From Methylocaldum szegediense (GTDB lineage: Bacteria > Pseudomonadota > Gammaproteobacteria > Methylococcales > Methylococcaceae): a stretch of DNA of 64,000 nt. The translations under genes and the position numbers were made by a program. The stretch's first letter is position 1. Each line of letters opens with the position of its first letter. Below, piece after piece: positions 40,770 to 48,888 of this stretch. The notes under the pieces were generated by a model that saw nothing but the letters and a program-made list of their open reading frames with translations, did no database searches and had not been told where the DNA came from. The DNA lies in NCBI RefSeq assembly GCF_949769195.1, contig NZ_OX458333.1, forward strand, positions 992,001 to 1,056,000, given 5' to 3'.

Positions 40770-41654
40770 ATGACCGATCTCGCGGAGCCAGGAAATTCTG
40801 CCGTCGACGGCACGGAGCAAGAAACGCAGCAGAGCAGTTCGCAAGAGGTTGATACGGAAGGAATGGCTGTCGAGCCGGTGGCTATAGTCAACGGCACGCC
40901 TCTGACCGAATTGCCCGAAGACCTTTACATCCCGCCCGATGCGTTGGAAGTATTCCTCGAGACTTTTGAAGGCCCGCTCGACCTTCTGCTGTATTTGATC
41001 CGCCGCCAGAACCTTTCCATCGTGGACATTCCCATCGCCGATATCACGCGTCAGTACATGGGCTACATCGAGATGATGAGCGAGCTCCGTATCGAGCTTG
41101 CCGCCGAATACCTGCTGATGGCGGCGATTCTGGCCGAAATCAAATCGCGCATGCTGTTGCCGCGCCCAGCGAACCCGGAACAGGAAGAGGAGGATCCTCG
41201 CGCCGAATTGGTACGTCGGCTCCAGGAGTACGAGCGCTACAAGCATGCGGCCCAAGAGCTCGACGCCTTGCCGCGCTGCGAGCGCGATGTTTTCGAAGCT
41301 TCGGCGGATACGAGCGCTATCCAGGTAAAAAAGGTTTATCCGGAAGTGGACTTAAAGGAAGTTCTCCTGGCTTTTCAGGACGTACTGCGGCGCGCCGAAC
41401 GACTTACGCATCATCATATCCAGCGCGAGCCTCTATCGGTTCGTGAACGCATGGCGAGCATATTAGCCCGCTTGCAGACCCAGTTGCTGGTTCCATTCCC
41501 TAGCCTGTTTGAACGAAGGGAGGGGCGGCAAGGCGCTGTCGTTTCCTTGCTCGCCATACTCGAGCTCAGCAAAGAACGCTTGATCGAGATCATCCAGGAG
41601 GAACCCTTGGGCGAGTTACTGGTAAAGCCGTTGACAGCGTCCAGTATCGATTGA
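40770..41654 (+). CDS. scpA: segregation and condensation protein A
   Basis: The 294-residue kleisin-family protein bridges SMC heads in the chromosome-condensing SMC-ScpAB complex. The kleisin N-terminal part is TFEGPLDLLLYLIRRQNLSIVDIPIADITRQY; the C-terminal winged helix is SLLAILELSKERLIEI. The N-terminus has an extra 50-residue acidic/polar extension. ATG directly follows the M50 stop; scpB begins one base after its stop. Confidence 0.93.
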   Translation: MTDLAEPGNSAVDGTEQETQQSSSQEVDTEGMAVEPVAIVNGTPLTELPEDLYIPPDALEVFLETFEGPLDLLLYLIRRQNLSIVDIPIADITRQYMGYIEMMSELRIELAAEYLLMAAILAEIKSRMLLPRPANPEQEEEDPRAELVRRLQEYERYKHAAQELDALPRCERDVFEASADTSAIQVKKVYPEVDLKEVLLAFQDVLRRAERLTHHHIQREPLSVRERMASILARLQTQLLVPFPSLFERREGRQGAVVSLLAILELSKERLIEIIQEEPLGELLVKPLTASSID

Positions 41655-41655
41655 C

Positions 41656-42237
41656 GTGGAACTGAAAGCGATTATCGAGGCGGCGCTGTTGGCCGCCGGC
41701 AGACCCTTGTCCTTGGTCGACTTGGAAAGCCTGTTCGCCGAACACGAACGGCCGGAACAGGGGGAAATCCTTGCGGCACTGGCGGACTTGGCGGAGGATT
41801 GCCGCGGTCGGCCCATCGAACTGAAGCAGGTGGCGAGCGGATACCGGCTCCAAGTGCGAGCGGATTTCTCGCCTTGGGTTTCTCGCTTGTTCGAAGAGCG
41901 CCCCGGTCGTTATTCGCGCGCCTTCCTGGAAACGCTCGCGATCATCGCTTACCGTCAGCCGGTCACGCGCGGCGAGATCGAGGATATTCGAGGTGTCACC
42001 GTCAGCTCGAGTATCGTTCGGGCATTGCAAGACCGGGGATGGATACAGGTCGTGGGACACAAGGAGGTGCCGGGGCGTCCGGCACTGCTCGGCACGACCA
42101 AGCAATTCCTAGACTATTTCAACCTGAAGAGTCTCGACGAACTCCCGCCGCTTCGGGAATTTCTAGATGATATGGCGCTGCAGGCGGTGCCGAAAGACCA
42201 GCCAATAATCGAAGATGCGGATCACCAATCAACGTAG
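41656..42237 (+). CDS. scpB: segregation and condensation protein B
   Basis: The 193-residue protein has two winged-helix domains: LKAIIEAALLAAGRPLSLVDLESLF and RAFLETLAIIAYRQPVTRGEIEDIRGV, the usual ScpB signature. It binds ScpA in the SMC complex. The start is a GTG one base after the scpA stop, so it is coupled. It overlaps rluB by 23 bases. Confidence 0.93.
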   Translation: MELKAIIEAALLAAGRPLSLVDLESLFAEHERPEQGEILAALADLAEDCRGRPIELKQVASGYRLQVRADFSPWVSRLFEERPGRYSRAFLETLAIIAYRQPVTRGEIEDIRGVTVSSSIVRALQDRGWIQVVGHKEVPGRPALLGTTKQFLDYFNLKSLDELPPLREFLDDMALQAVPKDQPIIEDADHQST

Positions 42238-43093
42238 TAGAACTAAGGCGCCTACGGATAAACGCTCGTCCTGGGATGACGCCGGTGAGCGGATTCAAAA
42301 AGTTCTTGCTCGGTTGGGCTTGGGATCGCGCCGGGAGATCGAGGAATGGATCAAAGCTGGCCGAATCGCGATAAACGGCAAACCGGCCGAACGTGGGGAT
42401 CGTTACCGCAAGGGCGACCGTGTCACCGTCAACGGCCGTCCAATCGATATCGCCAAGCGCTCCGAAGCGCCCACCCGCGTGCTCATTTATCACAAGCCGA
42501 TCGGGGAGGTAGTCAGCCGCCGCGATCCGGAGGGGCGCCCGGTGATCTTTACCCGGTTGCCTAAGCCCATGACGGGGCGTTGGATTGCCGTCGGCCGTCT
42601 CGACATCAACACGCAAGGTCTGCTGTTGGTCACCAATAACGGCGAACTCGCCAATCGTCTGATGCACCCGTCGCAGGAAATCGAGCGCGAGTATGCGGTT
42701 CGGGTTCTTGGCCCCGTCAACGACGAGATGTTGACGCGGCTATCGAACGGTGTCTTGCTGGAAGACGGACCCGCACGATTCGAGACGATCGAACCCGCGG
42801 GCGGCGAGGGCGCGAACCGGTGGTTTCGAGTCACTTTGAAGGAAGGGCGCAACCGCATTGTTCGGAGGCTTTGGGAATCGCAAGGAATTACCGTGAGCCG
42901 GCTGATTCGGACGCGGTTTGCCGGCATCAGGCTACCGCCCCGATTGAGAGCAGGAACTACCTACGAGCTTCCGGCGGAAGACGTCGGCGATTTGATGCGC
43001 TCTGTTGGACTGGAGGCCGAAAAGGTAGCAGCCGGTCGCCGCACCGGGCATCGGCATCGAGGTGACAAAGGCGCGAGAAGCGGAAGACGATGA
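42215..43093 (+). CDS. rluB: 23S rRNA pseudouridine(2605) synthase RluB
   Basis: The 292-residue enzyme has an N-terminal S4 RNA-binding domain (RIQKVLARLGLGSRREIEEW) and an RsuA-type synthase domain with the catalytic Asp in GRLDINTQGLLL; then HEREYAVRVLG-like and EGRNRIVRRLWESQGI stretches. The short basic C-terminal tail is usual. The ATG lies inside scpB. It converges on the GGDEF gene, 27 bases away. Confidence 0.9.
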   Translation: MRITNQRSRTKAPTDKRSSWDDAGERIQKVLARLGLGSRREIEEWIKAGRIAINGKPAERGDRYRKGDRVTVNGRPIDIAKRSEAPTRVLIYHKPIGEVVSRRDPEGRPVIFTRLPKPMTGRWIAVGRLDINTQGLLLVTNNGELANRLMHPSQEIEREYAVRVLGPVNDEMLTRLSNGVLLEDGPARFETIEPAGGEGANRWFRVTLKEGRNRIVRRLWESQGITVSRLIRTRFAGIRLPPRLRAGTTYELPAEDVGDLMRSVGLEAEKVAAGRRTGHRHRGDKGARSGRR

Positions 43094-43120
43094 GTTGCGA
43101 ATCGGCGGTGTCCTGGGCTA

Positions 43121-44026
43121 CTAGGCCTCGATTTCGATCGCGTCGGCGACCCGATTGCGTCCGCTGCGCTTCGCCTGGTACATGGCCTGATCGACACGGT
43201 GCAGCAGCTCCAGATGGGTTTCCCCTGGACGAAGTGTCGCGACCCCCAAGCTCAGTGTAATACGTAAGTTTAAGCCGCGGACATCGCAAACCGACGTCTC
43301 GACTATCCGTCGAATGCGCTCAGCGAGGTTCATCGCGCCGCCTTTTGCCGTATTGGACAGCACGATGACAAATTCTTCCCCGCCATAGCGGAACAGAATG
43401 TCGCTCCCGCGTACCGAGTCTTTGATCGAGCGGGCTATCGATCGCAACACGGCGTCGCCGGTGTCGTGCCCAAAATTGTCGTTGATCGATTTGAAGTGGT
43501 CGACGTCAAGAAGAATGAGGGAAAGCGGTGTGCCGTAGCGACGCGCCAGTTCCAGTTCCCGCTGCAGGCTTTGGAACAGTGCAGCTCGATTTCCGGTTTG
43601 GGTCAATGGATCGGTGTAGGCATGAGACAGCGCTACGCGATATTTGAGGCCGTTGCGCAAGGGATAGAGCAAGTGGCAGAGCAGAGCTTCGGTACGGTCG
43701 AGTTCCGGTTCCGTAAATCGCCGGTCTCGACTCATCTGCCATTCGCCCAGCGACTCACCCTCGAGTTGGAGATTGTAACTGCAGACATGCCGTCCTTTTC
43801 TGCCCAGCGAAAGTTCCACCTCCAGTGCCTCGTTAGAAAAGCTCGATCCGGAATGGGCAACAAAGGCCTGTAAATGCATGCTGAACAAGTTCAGAAGCTG
43901 TTCTAAGTCCAGGGTCGTCTGAAGCGCTAATACCATTTGAAAGGACGAGGAATCGCTCGTAGCGCTTTTTTCCTTGTTCTCCTGGTTTAATAAGCCGGCT
44001 TGATTTCCCGCTTTTTTATTTTTCAT
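43121..44026 (-). CDS. GGDEF-domain diguanylate cyclase
   Basis: The protein has an N-terminal region with a GAF-like or unknown sensor fold (about 20-120), a YTDPLTQTGNRAALFQSLQRE start of the GGDEF domain, the active site RYGGEEFVIVL, and a final MYQAKRSGRNRV. It probably makes cyclic di-GMP. An RxxD inhibitory site is not evident. I chose the ATG at 44024-44026 (301 residues); a longer form starts at 44092, but its extra codons include GCGGCGTCTCGCTGGAAA, a near copy of which lies in the non-coding DNA at 44219-44240. Neither start has a strong ribosome binding site. Confidence 0.87.
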   Translation of the reverse strand: MKNKKAGNQAGLLNQENKEKSATSDSSSFQMVLALQTTLDLEQLLNLFSMHLQAFVAHSGSSFSNEALEVELSLGRKGRHVCSYNLQLEGESLGEWQMSRDRRFTEPELDRTEALLCHLLYPLRNGLKYRVALSHAYTDPLTQTGNRAALFQSLQRELELARRYGTPLSLILLDVDHFKSINDNFGHDTGDAVLRSIARSIKDSVRGSDILFRYGGEEFVIVLSNTAKGGAMNLAERIRRIVETSVCDVRGLNLRITLSLGVATLRPGETHLELLHRVDQAMYQAKRSGRNRVADAIEIEA

Positions 44027-44240
44027 CGCGCGGCGTCTCGCTGGAAATATGCCTTGGTGGAGTTCACCCGAGTAAAGCAAGAATTGTGTCATGGGTGATA
44101 GCCCAGAAGCTTGAAGCTTCCAAAGCTCGTAGCCGACGGAAATTTGGCGGACAACGCAAAAGGGCGCTCATCCGCATTATGACAAGCGTCGGATTCTTAG
44201 CCTGAGGCGCCGCGTGAGGCGGCGTCTCGCTCGAAAAATA

Positions 44241-44519
44241 TCAGTGAACTCTCGGTTTCTTGCCGACGTCCAAGACCGGCAAAAATTCGGATTGTTTGTA
44301 AAGCGTTAGTGCCCAGCGGTCCTGGTCGCTATCGTGGCGAAGAATATAGATGCCGTCAGTCGTCAGGAGCTTGAAATAGCCATAATCCGACGCCAGCCAT
44401 CTATCTATGATTTCCACGACTTCGATTCGCCTGTCCCCGAGGAAGAAAGCGGATGGTTCCTGTATACCCAGTTCACTCTGGTTGGCCAGAACTGTGATTG
44501 GCTGCAAATTGTCGGACAT
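44241..44519 (-). CDS. small conserved-looking hypothetical protein
   Basis: The 92-residue protein reads MSDNLQPITVLANQSELGIQ, then beta-rich DRRIEVVEIIDRWLASDYGY and KLLTTDGIYILRHDSDQDRW. This pattern is like DUF6504-type small proteins (inference). The ATG at 44517-44519 lies just after a palindromic AGAGATCTCT. A GC-rich hairpin (GCGCCGC/GCGGCGT, about 44205-44226) lies downstream of its stop on the transcribed strand and may be its terminator. Confidence 0.6.
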   Translation of the reverse strand: MSDNLQPITVLANQSELGIQEPSAFFLGDRRIEVVEIIDRWLASDYGYFKLLTTDGIYILRHDSDQDRWALTLYKQSEFLPVLDVGKKPRVH

Positions 44520-44704
44520 GAGAGATCTCTGAGTCGTTCGCCAAGAAAATATTTGCAGTACGCGCAGCATACGGCGACCTACCGTATTGCCGTGAGTCTG
44601 CAGCTTTTTGCTGATAATCGTACCTTATCCGAAAGGTCCTGTTAACGGAAGCGCGGATCGGATGTGGTTCAAGCAAGGGCATCCTTAACTTGCTTCAATC
44701 CGCT

Positions 44705-45187
44705 TTAGACCAAGACGAACAGACTGCCTATCAGTACGCTCACGACCACGCCTTTCCAGGGCCACCAAAGGGCCGACCAGGACAGGCGTAGGAGGGTAAG
44801 CTGCTTCCGAGTCCAACGTATCAGGGCAGGAATGAGACGCGTTCGGGAATAGCGCCACAGCCATCGTAAAGCGAAGATAGCGAACAGTATTTTTAGCGGT
44901 GTCAGCGTCCAAGCCGTGATCAGCTCGGCATGGCGCGGCGAAAGGTCGAACCAGTCCTCCAATTTGTCTTCTATGAACAATTCCTCGCTGCCTTCCACAA
45001 GGGTATACAGCACGTTCCATAGCACGTCCAGGAGGCTGAGAGTCAGATCGAAAATCAGATCCGCGAATGCGATCAGGGCAATCAATCCGCCTCCGAACCA
45101 TAGGAGCGGTTTCAAACCGGGCTGGAGATCGGGTTTGGTGCCCGAATGTTTTGAGCCTGAGTTCGGCTTATTCGGTACGTCACTCAT
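44705..45187 (-). CDS. hypothetical three-helix membrane protein
   Basis: The 160-residue protein has a polar N-terminus (MSDVPNKPNSGSKHSGTK) and three hydrophobic segments: LLWFGGGLIALIAFADLIFD, LITAWTLTPLKILFAIFALR and GVVVSVLIGSLFVLV. An acidic loop (EELFIEDKLEDWFDLS) lies between the first two. I recognise no family. The ribosome binding site is weak. Confidence 0.6.
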   Translation of the reverse strand: MSDVPNKPNSGSKHSGTKPDLQPGLKPLLWFGGGLIALIAFADLIFDLTLSLLDVLWNVLYTLVEGSEELFIEDKLEDWFDLSPRHAELITAWTLTPLKILFAIFALRWLWRYSRTRLIPALIRWTRKQLTLLRLSWSALWWPWKGVVVSVLIGSLFVLV

Positions 45188-45342
45188 GTCTGATTGGTGA
45201 TTACACTAAAGTGTGCGCAAGGGTAGCTTCGTTTCGCATGCCGTTCAAGCTCTGGCAAGATCTTGGTTCCCCGGGAACGTAGCTCTCACCTGAAAGGGTA
45301 GTTGACTGTTTTGACGCGCCGGAAACGCGCCATGAATGCAGA

Positions 45343-45365
45343 ACGTCCTTGTCTGGCAAGGACGT
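45343..45365. repeat. perfect 9-bp hairpin
   Basis: ACGTCCTTG and CAAGGACGT pair around a TCTGG loop. Stem length and loop size match the four hairpins after acnA, so it may belong to the same family of elements. No T-run follows. Confidence 0.55.
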
Positions 45366-45867
45366 CCCCCTTTATGGGTAAAGCCCCTATGCACCCGATA
45401 GCACAGTGCGCATCCGACTGCTGTTTCGCGGTTCAACTTTGGTTATCTCCAAGTTTCGTCGGTCGTCCACTTGCGCGCGTCGGGAATCGAGATATCTGCC
45501 GTCAGGAAGCCCTGTATAAGCCTTCTCCCTCCACGATAATTCGGCAGGGCGAGGCGCAATGCGACGAGTGGGTAAGCCGGGAACGGGCTGCCTCGGGCTT
45601 TCGAATGAAAGGTGACAGCATAGTAATTGTCTCATGCCGGAGACTCTCTTTTCAGGCCGAGCTTGGTACGTTCCCGCTCGCTCCTCGCGAACGAATGTAC
45701 GTGCGGGCGTCGCTCGTAGCCCCAGACAGGCAAAGTGAGGAATCGGAAACTCAACTAGAGCGTTCTTTAAGGAGGCGAGGCGGCTGGAATCGACGTGAAC
45801 TATGCTATAGTTCGGCAGCCATGGGGGCATGGTTATCCCGGGAACAATAAGAGCCTATTTCAGTAGG

Positions 45868-45890
45868 CCGTTCGCCCTGAGCCTATCGAA
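45868..45890. repeat. CCCTGAGCCTATCGAAGGG dispersed repeat
   Basis: A single copy of the core motif seen in the 129-bp units around acnA (CCTGAGCxTrGTCGAAGGGC) lies about 100 bases before the ATPase gene. Confidence 0.5.
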
Positions 45891-45992
45891 GGGTTTTCGG
45901 AACCGACTTAGGTAGGCTTAAGTCTTCCAATTTCGAGACCGTCTCGGGGCAGTAGCGAATTTTCCGACGAATAAGATCTCATCGAGAGTCTG

Positions 45993-47291
45993 ATGGAAAT
46001 AAAAGAATGGCTGCATGTATGGCAGTTTGAACATCATCCCTTCGTAATCTTCGACGCAGACCGCGATCCTTATTTGCAGGCGGCCATGATAGAGAATACA
46101 TCGCTGCGGTCGGCGTTGCTGAATCTGGACAAACCAAGCCCGTACGTGATTTTCGCGATTCGCGGTGCTGGAAAGTCCTCTATGCGGATTGATACCGAGC
46201 GCTATCTCCGCCAATATCGAGATAAGGTGCTGGTGATCAAATATGTCGAGTTCAACGAACTGCTCAGCGAGGTCACCAAAGTCAGAAAACTTCCCGCGGA
46301 ATATTCGCCGAGGAAGCCAGGGCTTGCGAAGCTGTTTCGGAGAAGAAAGGAAGAGGTGCTCATCCGGGAAAGCAAGATCACCCTCGACGACCACCTCGAT
46401 TACCTTCTCAAACTTGGTATAGAGGAGCTGTATCGCTATATCACCGAAGCGCAAAAGGAGGAGATGCTCAAGGACAATCGGGAGTTCGCGGAGAAATTCA
46501 TACTGCTCACGGCGCTTTATTTCGCCCCCAATGACCTTTCGAGCAAGATCTCGGCACTTCGCAAGCTCATTACAATTGCCGGTTACAAAAAGCGGAACAG
46601 CTTTTTCTCGAACAAGCAGGCGAAGTTGCTCGCCGGGGAGATTTACCGGAACATCCGTGGCATTCCGGTCTCGGTGGAGAACATGTTCAAGATCATCCAG
46701 GAAATCGGGCCGGGCCTGTTTGAGTTCCACGGTATTCCCAGGATGACCGAGAACCGGTTCACCTTGCTGAAGAGCTACATGGACCTGGTCCAGTATTTTG
46801 GCCTATCCGGTGTTTATTTACTGGTCGACCGCGTGGACGAGCCCACCAGTATCAAAGGTGATCCTGAAAAGATGCGCGAGCTTGTGACGCCTATCCTCGA
46901 CGATCAGCTGTTCCAGATCGATCACCTAGGCATCATTCTGTTCCTGCCGTACGAGTTGCACGATCTCAAAAAGTATTATCGGAGCGACAGGATCAAGACC
47001 ATCTCGTCCATCAATTGGTCGGCCGACAACATGATCCGGCTCATCGAGAAGCGTATGAATGTGGCGCGTAAGCCGGGAAGCGCGCCGATCAAGCTGGCAG
47101 ACATTTTTGAGGAAGAGGGGGAGAGCAAGGCCCAATTCATCGTGCGCCAGCTGACACCGCGAAATGCTTTCAGATTGCTGAGCATCATCGTCGAGGAACA
47201 CTGCCAGACCGTGGTGTACGGACCGAAGATTTCGACCGAAGTCTACGAATCGGCAGTGCAACGATATCTTATTGAAAAAGAGGGCTATTGA
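45993..47291 (+). CDS. P-loop ATPase, Sll1717-like
   Basis: The 432-residue protein has an N-terminal WQFEHHPFVIFDADRDPYLQ, then a P-loop FAIRGAGKSSMRID (about 54-66; the first Gly of the Walker A is replaced by Ala), a long helical middle (about 90-200) and Walker B VYLLVDRVDEP (about 274). A GIILFLPYE strand and an RNAFRLLSIIVEEH-type C-terminus follow. The DAD..P.L / RGAGKSS..R pattern matches my memory of the Sll1717-type P-loop ATPase family, whose role is unclear. It has no operon partner and is flanked by a repeat-bearing spacer. A defence or signalling role is speculation. Confidence 0.7.
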   Translation: MEIKEWLHVWQFEHHPFVIFDADRDPYLQAAMIENTSLRSALLNLDKPSPYVIFAIRGAGKSSMRIDTERYLRQYRDKVLVIKYVEFNELLSEVTKVRKLPAEYSPRKPGLAKLFRRRKEEVLIRESKITLDDHLDYLLKLGIEELYRYITEAQKEEMLKDNREFAEKFILLTALYFAPNDLSSKISALRKLITIAGYKKRNSFFSNKQAKLLAGEIYRNIRGIPVSVENMFKIIQEIGPGLFEFHGIPRMTENRFTLLKSYMDLVQYFGLSGVYLLVDRVDEPTSIKGDPEKMRELVTPILDDQLFQIDHLGIILFLPYELHDLKKYYRSDRIKTISSINWSADNMIRLIEKRMNVARKPGSAPIKLADIFEEEGESKAQFIVRQLTPRNAFRLLSIIVEEHCQTVVYGPKISTEVYESAVQRYLIEKEGY

Positions 47292-47417
47292 TGGCGCCAT
47301 TCGTCCAGGGATGGACCCGTCTGTGCTCCGACTTCCGTAACCTGTGTTCCACTCGGCGAGCGAGCGGCTTACCCGTGCGATATGGACGGATTTCGCCGAG
47401 CTTCAATTTTTGGGGAT

Positions 47418-48017
47418 CTAGACCGAATGTTTGTCGATGGTTTCCGTGCGATAGCGATAGACCTTGATCGAGTCCGACCAATAATCTTCGGGTAAGCCGG
47501 CCTTCAATTTCAGGTGTTGTAGAAAGGTTTTGGGATCCGGCAGTGATGCCCAAACCGTCGGCAGAAAAGTTCCGCGTCGAAATCCCTCTTCCAAGATCAA
47601 GCCATCCTCGCCTACCGTCATTTGTCTTAACAGATCCTCTTCCGAGGTGAAGGATATTGGTTCCGCCGGCGTCAGCAAGGATAGACGGATGTCGAGGCGT
47701 TCAACGTCGCTTGGACTGACCGGCGGAAACCGCGGATCTCTGAACGCTGCTGCATAGGCATTGTGGACGACGTCTTCGGCCAAGACTCTAACGGCTTGCA
47801 GGGTCCCGATGCAGCCCCGCAGTTTCCCGTGCAATTCGAGCGTCACGAACGTGGCTCTCTTGACGGCGAGTTCGGGCGCCAGAGTTTCCGGTTGGATACG
47901 AAGCGGTAGGCCGTGAACCGAGCCGTGCTCGATGGATCGCCTGGCCAGGTCGAGCAATGCCCGTCGATGTGTCGGACGTAGGAAACCGATCGCGTCAGTG
48001 GAAGGCATAGCTCCCAT
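47418..48017 (-). CDS. amrA: AmmeMemoRadiSam system protein A (AMMECR1 domain)
   Basis: The 199-residue protein carries the AMMECR1 domain with its hallmark LRGCIGTLQAVR, then VVHNAYAAAFRDPRFPP and GLILEEGFRRGTFLPTVW. The biochemical role is unknown. It starts inside amrB (ATG at 48015-48017, or three codons later), a 23-base overlap that implies coupled translation. The longer upstream frame is a shadow of amrB. Confidence 0.88.
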   Translation of the reverse strand: MGAMPSTDAIGFLRPTHRRALLDLARRSIEHGSVHGLPLRIQPETLAPELAVKRATFVTLELHGKLRGCIGTLQAVRVLAEDVVHNAYAAAFRDPRFPPVSPSDVERLDIRLSLLTPAEPISFTSEEDLLRQMTVGEDGLILEEGFRRGTFLPTVWASLPDPKTFLQHLKLKAGLPEDYWSDSIKVYRYRTETIDKHSV

Positions 48018-48780
48018 AACCGACCACTCGATCCTTGGAACCGGCCGTATCCCCGGAATTGCGCAAATCCAGCGTCCGCGCCTTGAGTCCGGTTTGACGA
48101 GCGAAATGGAGGAGACCGTTGATCGCCATACTTCCGCAAGCTGAGTCGTGGCCGATATCTTCCGGTCGAAGCCTTTCGATCGCGAGGGACGTGGCCTGAT
48201 CCATTCGCTTGGCTGTCGCGTAGTCATGATAGTGACTCAAGTCGGAGCTGATCACGGTCAGAGTTTCCGCGTCACTCCACAGCCGTTCGAGGACCGTGCC
48301 AACCTCAGATGCCGCCACGCTGCCGACGACCAACGGAACCAGCTCGAACCGGTCTAGGACCGTCTGCAAAAAAGGTAAGTGAACTTCCAGGCTGTGTTCG
48401 AGCAAGTGCGCCTCGTCGAAGCTCTTGATGAAGGGCAAGTCGAGAATTTTTTCGATGGCTCCGTAGTCTATAGGGACATTGCCTAGAGGCGTGGCATAAA
48501 TATCCGCTCGACTGACTGCGATCCCATGGAAGCCGACCCGATGAGACGGGCCGATCAGAATCACGCGACGAAAAGTGTCGCGGCCCGGTCGCAAGAGGGC
48601 GTACGCGCTCGCGGCGACAGGCCCCGAATAAACGTATCCAGCGTGCGGTGCGATAATGGCTTTCGGTAGCGGCTCGCTTGTATCGGCGTCCTGCAAGAAA
48701 CCCTGAACCATGGCACGAAGCTGGTCGGCGTCGCTCGGGTAGAAGAGCCCCGCTACGGCGGGTTGACGTACTTTCTTCAT
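47995..48780 (-). CDS. amrB: AmmeMemoRadiSam system protein B (MEMO1 family)
   Basis: The 261-residue protein starts MKKVRQPAVAGLFYPSDADQ and has the MEMO/LigB-like motifs PKAIIAPHAGYVYSGP, ILIGPSHRVGF, EHSLEVHLPFLQ and SSDLSHYHDY, with conserved His residues that form a metal-site-like pocket in MEMO. It ends GYGSYAFH. It is operonic with amrA and divergent from amrS, with 108 bases between the start codons. Confidence 0.9.
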   Translation of the reverse strand: MKKVRQPAVAGLFYPSDADQLRAMVQGFLQDADTSEPLPKAIIAPHAGYVYSGPVAASAYALLRPGRDTFRRVILIGPSHRVGFHGIAVSRADIYATPLGNVPIDYGAIEKILDLPFIKSFDEAHLLEHSLEVHLPFLQTVLDRFELVPLVVGSVAASEVGTVLERLWSDAETLTVISSDLSHYHDYATAKRMDQATSLAIERLRPEDIGHDSACGSMAINGLLHFARQTGLKARTLDLRNSGDTAGSKDRVVGYGSYAFH

Positions 48781-48888
48781 AGTCGACTCCTACGTAGGGC
48801 GCGATGCCATGTCATCTCGAAACCTCGTTGAGTGTTTGTCGGGAGATAGTTTACAAACGAGTACGATTTAACGAATGTAGTGCCGATC

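Larger units (their letters stand above)
45188..45992. other. 800-bp structured non-coding region
   Basis: No supported gene is seen. Notable items are a 9-bp hairpin (ACGTCCTTG/CAAGGACGT, 45343-45365), a near relative of the acnA-side CGTTCCCG..CGAACG hairpin at about 45672-45712, a GAACTAT/ATAGTTC inverted repeat with a 3-base spacer (45797-45813), and a CCCTGAGCCTATCGAAGGG repeat (45868-45890). The longest frame (plus, about 45302-45850) is Arg/Ser-rich and crosses these structures. Confidence 0.5.

Noticed and set aside
45302-45850. 182-residue frame before the P-loop ATPase gene
   Set aside because: It is Arg/Ser-rich, crosses hairpins and a repeat, and has no ribosome binding site or family motif.
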